From positions 3,658,001 through 3,722,000 of the forward strand of contig JAJGBQ010000004.1 in assembly GCA_022457065.1 (NCBI GenBank): a stretch of 64,000 nt of DNA, in the 5' to 3' direction. A program made the translations under genes and the position numbers. The notes below the pieces were generated by a model. The model did no database searches. It was not told the origin of the DNA and saw nothing but the letters and a program-made list of their open reading frames with translations. Source of the stretch: Curvularia sp. ZM96 (taxonomy: Eukaryota > Ascomycota > Dothideomycetes > Pleosporales > Pleosporaceae). Below are positions 36,595-48,086 of this stretch, piece by piece. Every line of letters starts with the position of its first letter. Position 1 is the first letter of the stretch.

Positions 36595-38533
36595 TCCTTT
36601 TATCACTACAAGGCATACATGCAGGTTCGCGTGGTTGTGTCGTTCATATGGTCAGCTTTGTTTTTGGCCAGCTATATTTCCTTTGTACTTTCTATGATAC
36701 CCTTTGGAACATACCAAGTTCGACTAAGTATTTATTTTCCGATACCCGAGACAGATTTGGAGGAATCTAGAATGAGAAAAACTTTCTATCTCCTACTGAG
36801 TGGATGCAGCATGGAACTGCGTGTCAGTGTAGCGGGGTGGTCGCTAGCGGCTGCAAGTTTCCTGTGTTTTGACACTGCTTTGATTCGAGATTATATGGAG
36901 AAGAGATGGCACTAGCCAGCAACAAGCGCTGTGTATATGTAAAAAGCTACCTTAATTTGTGTCTAGGTATTCGGAGTTCGGACGTAAAAAGCAATAACAC
37001 AGCAAGAGTACGAAGTATGCTGGTGCTATTATGCGCGGGAAGATGTTACCCGGGAAGATCTGAACACATGGCGGAGGTAGAGCGCGTTCGGAATGCAGGG
37101 CTAGTCCTTATGTTACACATAGCAATATATCAGGATTTCTGGCATCCTTCCTCGTGTTCGTGCAGATACTAACTCCGCAGCTGAGGATGTTTGATGATGC
37201 CCGAAGATCGCCCGTGGGGCTAGTTAACTCACAAAACACGCATACCCCCCCTGCCGAAAGAGACCCGCAGCTTGCTGCACGACATCCCGACTTGTCTCAG
37301 ACTCTCCACAGTGGAGCACAGCCAAGGCATGACGCACAGCTAATGCTGCGTCACAAAAGGAATGCGATTTGAGGATCGCGCATAAGCATAAGCATGACCG
37401 GCCTATGCAGCCCGGTGCCTCTGGAAAACCAATCGGCCAGAATGACCGGCAACTGCCATTCGATTGAGACGCAGCGACAAGCTGAAGCGTGGGGGAGGCA
37501 CACACCTTTCATGCATAGTGACTTGCAAAAAAGGGAGCAGCCGGAGTCTCCTCAATTCTCAGGCTGACGCTCGGCTCCTAAGCGTCGCTTGGTGATTGGC
37601 GAATTACTCTTAATATTTTCTGGGAAATCTGATAAGTAGCCAGTAGAAATCGTGATGACAAGTCCATCGAAAGCACATACGTTGATTGATAATACTGGAG
37701 TCCCATCTGCGATCAGATGAGGACCCAAGAAGCTAGCCATACCACTTTCTCAATAGCAGCGCACGATTGTTTTTCTTTTTTCAAGTTCTAGACAAAGAAG
37801 TTTCCAGACAGCTACCCGTTCGCTCGAAAAACTTCGCCTTACCTTCCACCCGGATATATTACCACTCCACCTTTTGTGCGACTGACAACACACCGAGTCT
37901 CAGCCTGAGGACTAATTCAACAATGGGACATCGGAGCCCACATTCTCGAAAATACCTCCGAAGCTAGATCAGGATAGGGCAATGGCACATGGCAGCTATC
38001 AAATAAGGGACTACCGTATAAAGGAAGGCTTTAGCCCAGCTAGCCCCAGCCTCAAAAACCCACCATCACAGTCCACAAAACAAAGAAGCCAAGAAAACCG
38101 ATGTTATTCCCGAAGGTTTTACTCAGTCTCCACCGCAGCATCCGATAAAAAACAACGCCTTCTGATCGGATACCTGCATAACCGAAAAAGTTGCCTTATA
38201 CGGACTCTGTTATGACGAGAAGTGGATCGAATGGATACAGTAGTGGGACCGGCTGTGCCCCCGCGCCCCCTCAGTCACGGCAAATAGTTGAACCTCAAAA
38301 ACTGCCGCAGTTGGTAACACAGGAAAAAAAGCGAAAAACTTGGACCACCAGTCGGGCAGGTTTTAGAGCACAGGGCCAACTTCGTGCTCCGAGGAGGCAG
38401 TTTAAGAACTTCAATAGAGTACCTACGTAGGCAGAACCATTACCTGCCTCTCTCCCCGGCAGTCGGCTACAAGTACAGGACAGCTGCCTGCAAGCCACAT
38501 ATACACACCTCCTTTGTATCCACAGTTGCAAGC

Positions 38534-38554
38534 CACACACACACACACGCACAC
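38534..38554. repeat. (CA)n microsatellite
   Basis: An almost uninterrupted CA dinucleotide run with one G substitution at 38549. Confidence 0.85.
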
Positions 38555-39272
38555 CGATCCCCTCCCGCAAGCCAAGCAAAGAGGACAAAATGCCGCTTAC
38601 CAATCCGTGCTCAATTGCGCGTAACGCGCTGGATAAAGGGAAAAAAAGCCAAGATCTCTGGTATTACGACTCACTTAAACACCGGCATGAGCCATTTATC
38701 AGATGAGACGAGGACGAACCCGATCCAAACGGGACACCCAACTCCAGCAAATACATGACCAAAACAAAAACAACAAAGAAAGAGAAGAAGAACGACTTTC
38801 GATCAAAGGAACATTCCTCAGTCGACAACTCGCTAGCTCGATCGGTCCGACCACATACTAAAGAGGATACACACAACCCGCACGACGCACGCATATTCAA
38901 AAAGGGCATTACAACTGCATGCCGTGCATGTGCGCTCGAGCGCGCGCGCGCACACGAAAATGAGCACGCGTGTGTCATGCGATCGGCCACCCGATCGCCG
39001 GCCAGCGCTGTTTCGCTCTCCATACCCGCTGCGGAACGATTCTTCCGGACCGCTTGGCGCTCCTTCCCCCTCCCTCCTAATGGACAACCAAAACCCTGGC
39101 TCCAAACAAAGTGGATACATAAACAAGCGGCAGCACAAGAAGAGACTAACGACAGCGCGAATCCATGCAATATTCAAGATCAAAGGACTGCACAAGAAGC
39201 GATAACCAGAGAGTCGGCACCATGGCCTAGAATCATACAGCAAGTGCATCTGCACCAGCGCACTTACAGCAA

Positions 39273-39295
39273 CAGGGCAGCGCAGGGCAGCGCAG
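39273..39295. repeat. 10-bp tandem repeat, about 2.3 copies
   Basis: CAGGGCAGCG occurs twice in a row followed by CAG. Confidence 0.7.
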
Positions 39296-40012
39296 TAGGC
39301 CTAATGGCTTGCTCGGGTGTGGAGTTTCCAAACGCGCTAGAATATGCCGTGCCCGCGGAATCGATCGGTGGCTGTCCCCCCATTTGTTTATAGAGTGGAG
39401 GTGCGGCTGTGGATAAGTATCTGTGGCTGTGGTATTGATACAATGTCGTCGCTCAGTATATGTCTTTGTGTGTCGTCGCCATCTACGCACACCCACTAAA
39501 CCGCGCATTTATCCTTGCACACATACCAGGTACACCAGAACATATCACGGTTGGTCACTCATTTTCACTTTTCTTTTTCTTCTTGCATAAGTTTTTCTTT
39601 TGATATTTTTTTTCCAATACGAAAAGAGTTTTCCCATTTCCCTGTCTAACCGTTCAACGCCTGGAAGATATGGAGAAAAACAAGGAAGAATATAAGGATA
39701 CATCAAGCATCTACTTGCCAAACGCCTTGTTACAATGCGACATGACGGTTCCGCCCAGTGCGACTTCTTTTATGTTTTGCAGACAGCAGCCCAGTAGGAA
39801 GGACCAACGACCCACCAAGGACACACGACTACAACTCAGTGATATACACGCCGAACACTTGCTAAGGAGGAGGGGCCATTGAAAAGGATAACCCGGATTC
39901 GTCGAGATATGCGATACTCGTCCCTGAGCCAAACTCCGTTACGAAAACGCACAGATGCAATAACGAAAACACGAACAAACTGGACCGACGGATTGTGCAC
40001 GCCTCTCAACTT

Positions 40013-41666
40013 TTACGAAACAGGCCTGACTGGAATATGGCCTTCCAGCTGTGGCATGATCTCGAGAATCTTGGGGTCAATAGTCCAGTTGTTCAGGTCG
40101 GCGACGGTGCTTTCGAAGAGCGGAGTCATGCGCGTGTATCCAGCCTCAATGTCCCAGTAATGGCATGCGTCGTCTGCGTGTGGCCATGTGATACCAATCT
40201 GGCCGATGAAATGGCCAATCGAGTATTCCTGAGGGTGCTGGTAGAGCAGCTGCCGTACCTGGGGCCTGGATGAAGACGTTAGCCTGTTGCCGAAATGAGA
40301 AAGAGCGTGAGCAAAACCTACCATGGAACGAGGTCAATGAGCATGTCATAGGGCGAATTCTCTTGCTTTCCTACTGTCGGCATCAACCAATCCGGATTGG
40401 CGTTCATGTTCTCGGCAGTTGGCCAGATGAGATACTGGAAGAATGGGTCAGAACCACGATTCCGTTTACAGAATGCTGTAGAGCGCAGCACTTACCCGCA
40501 TCAATTTTGTCAACACCCACGCCGAAGCCAGCCTGATCGGGAGGGACGCCGCTGGTAGCAGTCTGTTGACGGTCCTTGAACACCACGTCGAGACTGGCTG
40601 TGCATCTTGTGGATCCATAAACCCGAGCAAGAGAGTATCGACATCGATCTCGCATCTGCCAAAAATTTGTACCTCGCTCCATCCGTTTGCAAGGAGGTCT
40701 CGCTTGGTCCTTCGGTAGAATGCACAGTCGAAGCTGAACTTGCTCAGTGCATTTGTCGCGGCTTCAAGACTGAGTGGAGAGGGGTTCATCGACACGGCAG
40801 CATCGACTGAGCTTGTGTCGTGCGGAAAGCCCAATGATGAGTGGCTTTGTTCTCGGCTTCGACTCGTGTCAGCGTGTGGTTCTGCTCTTGTACGGGTGAA
40901 CAAATACCTCTCTTCCCGAGAAGATTCGCCATATGGTGAGGCGCCCATGTGGTGAGGAGCGCTAGCGAAAACCTCACTGCCTGGAGTCCCGAACGAATCG
41001 CCATCTGGAAGAGCTGATGTTGGCCCTCCCATGGATTCATGGCTTGTTCCCATCAGCGACTCACGAGGATCCACCCCCACCCCTCCGGAAAGCGCCTTCT
41101 TGATGTCCTCAGCAGAATGATGCGCGAAGCCATTCTTCTCAATCTCGGCGGCCCAGTTGGCTGCTGAAGCACGATCAGGAGCCATGGCCAGCAGTGAAAC
41201 GACTGACTTCATATCCTCGAGTTCCTTGGCCAGCCGTCGTACGTGGGCTCGCAATTGGGTTGTTGTCTTTCCATCTTCTGCAACGTCGTACACGCATGTG
41301 AGGTTCTTGGACTGGCAGGTGTTGCATTTTGGTCTCACTCCATCGCACTAACATACAACTCGTCAGCTTTCTGTTGTAACTCGTGCCCTTGAACTGCATA
41401 CGCACCTTTGATTTTCGCTTTCGGCAGCTCTCGCATGCTATCGAGGTGATCTTACCGCGGGGTGTCCGCAGAGCATATGTACCGGCAATGGGCGAATGGT
41501 GTTGGCCTCGAGCGTTTGCCAGGGCGCCCCCAAGGCCTTGCTTGGGTGCCAGCGGGGCTTTATGGTTCGCAGCGGCGGACGCTGCCGGCGGACGAATCAC
41601 AAGATTGGTTTGGGCACTATTGTCGAGATGGAGAGGGACTTGGCTTTCGTCCCATTCAGAGGAGTC
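40013..41666 (-). CDS. Zn2Cys6 transcription factor with C-terminal DUF3425 domain (first exon unresolved)
   Basis: Four resolved exons on the minus strand: 41406-41666, 40496-41347, 40322-40434 and 40013-40265. The first resolved exon begins at an AG acceptor (GCTAAC branch just upstream) and contains no ATG, so a short 5' exon lies beyond 41690; I could not place it. Joining the first two exons builds the zinc cluster: CESC-RKRKSK-C-DGVRPK-C-NT-C-QSKNLT-C, a perfect Zn2Cys6 pattern. A short coiled-coil-like linker follows (LRAHVRRLAKELEDMK). The C-terminal 130 residues match DUF3425: SPYDMLIDLVPWPQVRQLL, then YSIGHFIGQIGITWP, then the closing helix before an Arg-Pro-rich end. DUF3425 is more often fused to bZIP domains, but Zn2Cys6 fusions also occur. 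The target genes are unknown. The gene has a very long gene-free upstream region. Confidence 0.82.
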
Positions 41667-44600
41667 CTGGCTAATGACTTGTTAGCGAATCCGCGCTCGG
41701 GTTGCAAAAAGTTGTGACATTAGATGCCTCTGTGCTATGGTCGCTGCATGCATCCCGCCTGTGCCTCTTATCCGCCAGCTTTGCGTGGATATGCGCACTG
41801 TCGATGGTGCGTTGGACCCCGCCTAGGTCGTTGTCCGGAAACGATTGCCGATGAAAATCCCTGGATAGGCGGCGGGCATGGATGTGTCATCCTAACAACA
41901 CAGCCAGCAAGCAAAAGTCTATCGAATTACCCTCACGGTAATTGAAGGCCTTTGAATGGCGTGACTTTTCTCTCTCTCCCGGCTTCAGTCCGTTGCCGAA
42001 GGGTTGCAAACGACACGAGGACGTAAGATGCTGGTGCCGATCCTTTCCAAAACCAATAAGGATGATCGTTGGAACAGAGCTTCGCGATTTCCGTTGTCCC
42101 CTTGGCGTCTGTGGATCGTGACGGGACGTCGGACTGATCTGCTCCGTTGGAGGGGTTGGGAGAGGACCTCTGGTCGTCGACCGTACTGGCAGAAGGCGTG
42201 GGCAAGTCGAGGGGACCCAAGGGAGGCAGAAGAGGGACTCGCCAGGCCGGACCGAAGCAGGACGTGAGAGTGGCCTGTAGGCAAGTGTGTGGCCGCCTAC
42301 ATGCCGGTGGGGGCCTCGGGATGATCTTGCAGGCACAGTAAGACAAAAGAATATACTCACATATGGATTCCGGCAGCCTGTGCAACCGCGTCCGAGGCAC
42401 GGCGCATCAAGCGTTGGTTGGAGTGGTTGGAGGGATGAGCTTCGAGGGTGTCTGGCAGACTGGCACTGCCGCCATACCAGTAATTTATTCCTGTGCCAGC
42501 AGGTCAGCAAGGACGGGGACATGCGGGCGGTGGTCACGGGCGGACAGCTAAGGGCCGACGTACCCGGAGAAGAAGTCGAGGGTTGTGCAGGCATGAATGC
42601 GAGCATGTCTCAGTGCGGAGGATTGAACAGAAGGAGCTATGTCGGAGTCTGGGAGGGTAAGAGAGAGAGCAAAGATTTGCCAGTTCGGATTTCATGGGCA
42701 AGATGCGCAATGCACATCGGGCATTAACTCTGTATATCCTCTGCTGGGGCACTGGGCCTGAGGTTCCTTAGTGCCCGGGAAACTCCTATGCGGAACTGCT
42801 GACAAGCAACATAGAGCTGGAACGAAGTTTCAAAGGCGTCGGCCACCTAAACACCAGCTTGCGGATGCAGCGCGTCCTAGTCGTCTAGCGCACCACACAC
42901 ACCCAACGACCGTGGGGAAATCGGGTTAGCCGACTGCGGTCTCCCACTAGGCCACAACCGCCGCTCTAAACAGATGCTGCCACAAGCTTGCGTGCGAAGC
43001 GAAAGCGAGTTTCTCTGCGACATGATGGACCACGCGCCCACCACCCCCCTACGCCTACATACGACCGCGCTTCCTCGTCGGCGCCGTGGGTTTGCCATGT
43101 CATGTTTGCGCCATTAGTCTCGAGTCGGCCACCGTGCCCATCATCTCGCCTTGCTGTGTGCGATCGGACCCTTTTTTTTCTCTTTGCCTGCACATGTCGA
43201 CACAGGTACGATTAGGTCACGCCTGGCACGCCCGTCCGTCGATCGTCACCTTGCATTTACATTGGCGCTGTGACGTGCGGCAGATCGTCTGAAAGCGTCC
43301 TCTTCCTCCATCCATGTCCAACGCCCGCTGCGCCTGGCCACGCTGCTTTGTTTTTTTCCCCTTAGCTGACCTAGAGCGTGCGAAACCATACACTGCGCGC
43401 CATTGCCATGTCGTGTGTTGCCATCTTGGGCACGGCCACGACACCACGGCATCACGGCAAGCGTTGGCTCGCCCTGATCGGTGCCAGAAGAGAGTAATAT
43501 CCATTCGGGCCGAATGCAAGCAGAACTTGCACCGCCTCGTTGCAGGCGCGGGTTTCCAGGATCTGCCCTGAGCGAACTGCGGTATGTTTGGGGAGAGCAC
43601 CCCAAGAGTTGCAGTAGTGCATGACGTCGATTTTGAGTTTGCCCATGTCGACGACTATGTATGGCTTTGCCCGGGGCGTGTGGACCAACATTGCGCCAGG
43701 GATAGCAGGAGAAAGCCTTTGTTGGCGGCGAGGTACCTACTCGAACTCTAGCCAAATGGGTGCAGGAAACATGGTCTCCCGCCCGTGCATTAGGGTATCT
43801 GAGAGCGCCACCACCGAGCCCACGCCTCCAGAAGCCGGAAGAAAGCGCCTTGGAGGCCTTGGCTGGAAGCAGCGTGAAAAACCTCCGCATACCGCAAGGC
43901 TTGGCTGAGGTTTGGCAAACCTAGGTCATGAATTCGACCTGCCCGTTGGCGCCAGGACTCAAGGAAAACGGTGTCTACGGATACGATCTTCCTTGGCTAA
44001 GCCTTGGGTTCCCTAAGACGGCGCCTCGCTTGCGTCGGGGACATGGGGCACAGAAGAGGGGATCGGGCCAAAGCGCAACCAAATGATACAGCAACAAACA
44101 AGTTGTTCGGTCAATTGCGATTACACGTCGCCGAACCTCTCTCCACTCTAACGGCGACCTTTTGCTTGCTGGAACTGAGCACTGGCTCAAATGCCGACGA
44201 CTCGGGCTTGACCCCATCAGGAATCTTTTCCCCTAGAACTTTGTGATATGCGTGGGTTGCTATTGGTCTGCTGGAGCAGTGACCGCCAGCAGATGGCGTA
44301 CATGGTAGCAGCGAGTCCCTAACCACGTCTGATAGCCTTCCCGCCCTTAGACACGAACCCAAGGTTGGGTCACCGAGCATTTCCCGTGCGCCCGGGGCGC
44401 CATGTCCGTACGCCAGCAAGCAACATGGAGAAGGCCAGGATGGAGCGATATACCAGCCCCTCGAGCGACTGAAACTCAAGCTTCCCTCTCGAATCCCCCA
44501 CAATCTTGTCTTAGCCATGCATCGAAGCAACAAGGCTTCCCAGGCCGGAGGTTTTCCCGGTTGGATTGTATGCTCGGGCAGACAAGCTAGCAGGGAAGGG

Positions 44601-47600
44601 TGGGTCAACCTTCCCCCACAGGCCCATCTACTCCAATCTACGATACGGTGGATGCCACAAATTGGAGACAACCGCAGACTACTCCATTGTCGATACAGGA
44701 TTCGGTCGATAATCCTGCTACGCCCTCGACGGCCTAACGCTTTATGCAGGGTGCACAGGGCCTGCGGCTCCTCGCTGACCTGCGCCAGATCTCACCGTCC
44801 TGACGGCTCGCACTGTCAAGAGCATCGTGGAGTGTCGTCGCTCCAGCGGACTAGCAGTCGATGTGCAGCCAAACAGCGGCCACAGGCACTTGCCCACACC
44901 ATGCACCCAAGATCTGTCAAATCACCAGCGTCCCTAGTGTAGATTCGTGCTCCCGCCCTGATCTGCAGCGCTCTCCTGCGTCCCGCAACGCGCAGTTCGC
45001 TCGAGGTTTCGACAGGCATGATTACTATACACAGGGCGCATACTTCGTACTACTCAACAAAGAGCCTTGCCCGCCCAGGAGAGGGCTTGACATGGCGTCG
45101 CGAACCAGACGATCAGCAGCAGCGCGCGCAAGGCCTTGGGGTGGCCGAGCTTGGCCGGTCCATGACGTCGTCAGCAACGGGCTCACGAGCGCCATGAGCC
45201 ACGACGTACTTCGTAGTAGCGTGCAGAGCACACGCGGCGGGAGATGGATCGAGGTCCAGACCCGACGCCTCCCTCGCCATGCACTGCGTGCCGTCGGCTA
45301 ATCATGGCAATCCCGACAGTTTGGCACGTGGTGTGTCAGGGTCCCCTAGGCATCTGCCGTTTCAACCCCAGCGCCCTGCAAGCCGCCAACTCGTGAGCGC
45401 CCACGGAACTGGTGCCCGCGTATCATCAATTGGCCGGCTTGGACACCACTTCCTCTAGCTTCAGGGTCATGCTACAGGTACTAAACCCCCCGAGATTCTT
45501 CGGTGGCAGACGCCTCAGCACACAAGACAAGCATTCCAGAAGGGTGGCGGCAAGCCTCCCCAATGACGCCCCCTCCCCAGCCACTAGACCAACATGGTTT
45601 GCGCTCATTCCCATTCGCAGCACTTCGTTTTGGTCATTTGACGCGCATTGCTCACGAAAGCCACGGCATTGATTGTTCTAGCGTTTACACCTACGTGCGT
45701 ACGCATGGGCTGCGCGCTTGCTCGATGCATCCCCAGCTCGTAGACTGTGAGAGTAGCGTAGCCGCTCAAGGACCACCAGTTCCATCTCGTCGTCCAAGTG
45801 AGAGCATCCACCTCGCAACGGAGACCCACTGCAAATACCATGCGCCGCATCACTCTGGCTTTCTCTCGCTCCTGCGCTTGAATTGGCTCTGCCGTAGCGG
45901 CATTATCCAAGGTTTCTATACATCCGTGCCCATGCGTGTCTGCATGTGTGCTCGCCCAAAACCAACTGCAGTGGCACAATAGCTTGTTTCTGCCATGAAA
46001 CCGGGTACTCCTACTTTGGGCACGTATCGCAAATATGCTAGATCCGGTTGACCCGCAGACATTCTTGCCCTGGCCGATTCGTTCGAGCCAGAGGCAGATC
46101 TCGGACGACACCGCTCCGTTTTCTGCGTCACCCCCGGTTCGTCTTCGTCAACACTTTTCTGTAGCCACCATGATAAATTGTCACTGTAACATGAACTCGG
46201 TTTCGCGAATCTCAAGTGCGGATGATCGTCGACCACCGGGGCGGCGGCTGGAGCAAGGCGCGGGCTATACTGTTTTTGGCCCCGCCGGATACGGGCGCGG
46301 GCAGTCCGTCCTACCTATAGCATAGTCGATTTTGAGTCGAGATTTTTTTCCCAACTTCAACACCAAAACTTGATCAACCGGCCCGGTACACCATGTCTCC
46401 ATCCAGTCTTCCGACTCGCGCCTTCTTATCAAAGTAAGTGTATATGCAGTTGCCATTTCGGCAAGCTGTGGTGGTGGCGTTTCTCAACGCGCAGAAGTCT
46501 ATTAAGTGGGAACGCTCGGGTATTGACAGTCGTATTCTGCATGTCTCTTTTTTTTTCCTCGCTTCCTCGCTCCCTTCATCTTGCTCATACCCAACGGCAG
46601 TTGAATTTCAACCCAGTTTTCTGGTGGCCGGACTGGCACCATAGAGAAATACTCCACATAATTGTAGTGCTAAACCCCAATCCGGCCTCGCATATATAGA
46701 ACCGATACTTGTCACATTTTTGTTCTGAGTAAGTTCTGCTGCGAGTCGTATCCGTTGGTTCCATCACGGACCACCGTCACTATCCGGGGAAGGCCTTGCC
46801 GATGGAGCCGTAAGTCGGAGGAGAGTCAGGGAGTGGGTTACGGGATTATATATCCTAAGCGTTGGACGGCGTGGGATGCTTGTGGGGGGGATTACGAGAT
46901 GTCGAAGGGGAAAGTACTTCTGTGACTCTCGTAGATCATAAGCTAGTCATAGCCGCGTCGTGATTATCCCCAGATCTGGCTTTTAGCTATTATCCTCAAC
47001 TTCGGATCTCGTAGACAAAGTAGGCATAGGTGTCCGGGTGTCTTTTGATATCTTTTGACATCTATACTCGACAAGCTCGTGCACTGTCGGCCGGTTCCGA
47101 AGTAGTTTCAATATTTGTCTGATGGATGGGTCATCCGCGACAAGAATCTTTTCGTCTTCCACCTCCCATTGTCCCCTTATAAGCATTTGATCATTGGGAC
47201 AAGGACAATGTCAATCGTGTAATGTGCCAAGGAACCTCCAACATATGTGGGCTACGCATGAAGACACGCAGGTGTTTGAGAACACACTTAGTGACTTTTC
47301 CAATCATAGATTGTGAAGGAATTGCGTCTTCAACCTTGTGAGAAGGTCAATGCCCACATGTCGCAAGATGATGGACATTAGGTCAAAACCTTATTATGAA
47401 GGGACATATGAACAAGGTCTTGTCTTGGTGGTGTTTCAGAGGATTCGCTTCGTACTGAAAGCATCCATGGCCGTCGACGCGCTTGACAGTGCCATCTTTC
47501 TGGTTCAAACCGTTGGATTCCGCCCACCGTGAGATTTCAAGAATCTCCATGTGTGAACATGAAATGAGTGGAATACAGTCAATGTCTTGGCTAGATGTAC

Positions 47601-48086
47601 CCCAGCTTCGCCTATGCCCCGTGCAGCTCGTTGAGTCTACGTCATCTTTTGTTCTTACAAAATCTTACCGACGTTGGAAGACACTGGCATTATCGGGCTG
47701 TGTGTAGCTTTCTGGCAGGTTCATTTACTTCCCTCTGCTTGAATATACTATTCAGGTTTCCTTGATAGCAGATACTGTCCGTTTGTAACCTGCCTCATGC
47801 CTCCACGTGATTGGTCAAGTTTGATTATGTAATACAAAAGCTCCAACCTCATGTCACTTTCCCCGCTGGACTCGCGCTCCAGTCGCGACAAGCCTGACAA
47901 CTTTGTCACTCACTACCACGTCTGTCCTCAACTACTCTGGCGCAATCGCCCCCGTCTCTACTTCTCTGCTACACAGTCAGTGATAGGGACACTCAGTCCT
48001 CGTCAACGAGAATCCAGCTGACGCCCAGAATTTCTATTCTGAAGCCATCATAGCAAACCTACAATACGCCAGGAGCAAACGGCGCA
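41667..48086. other. Long gene-free region (6.4 kb) between two divergent genes
   Basis: Between the DUF3425 regulator (minus) and the Prp4-type kinase (plus). It must contain the missing first exon of the regulator, its promoter and the kinase promoter. The part from about 42.0 to 46.3 kb looks GC-rich and has many overlapping ORFs in all frames (for example 43246-43890 and 44111-44671, minus), none with a recognisable domain, periodic composition or plausible splice partner. The part from 46.3 to 48.0 kb is more AT-rich. No RNA gene or mobile element seen. Confidence 0.45.

Larger units (their letters stand above)
36595..40012. other. Intergenic region, 3.4 kb, with low-complexity tracts
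   Basis: No gene supported. ORFs at 38755-39393 (plus) and 38664-39255 (minus) overlap heavily and lack any domain. Simple repeats: CA tract at 38534-38554, CG/CA tract at 38941-38956, 10-bp tandem at 39273-39295, and a T-rich tract at about 39550-39615. Confidence 0.45.

Noticed and set aside
38755..39393. A 212-aa plus-strand ORF
   Set aside because: Low complexity, no domain, and overlapped by equally long minus-strand ORFs; composition follows local CA/CG repeats.
41887..42606. A 239-aa minus-strand ORF upstream of the DUF3425 regulator, considered as its first exon
   Set aside because: No splice donor was found that joins it in frame to the acceptor at 41666, and its composition (Pro, Arg, Ser, Cys) looks like non-coding GC-rich sequence.
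43054..43070. ACATACGACC, which resembles the start of a fungal 5S rRNA
   Set aside because: The following sequence does not match 5S rRNA beyond these ten bases.
43246..44671. Minus-strand ORFs of 214 and 186 aa in the gene-free region
   Set aside because: No recognisable motif and no splice partners; GC-rich sequence gives long open frames by chance.
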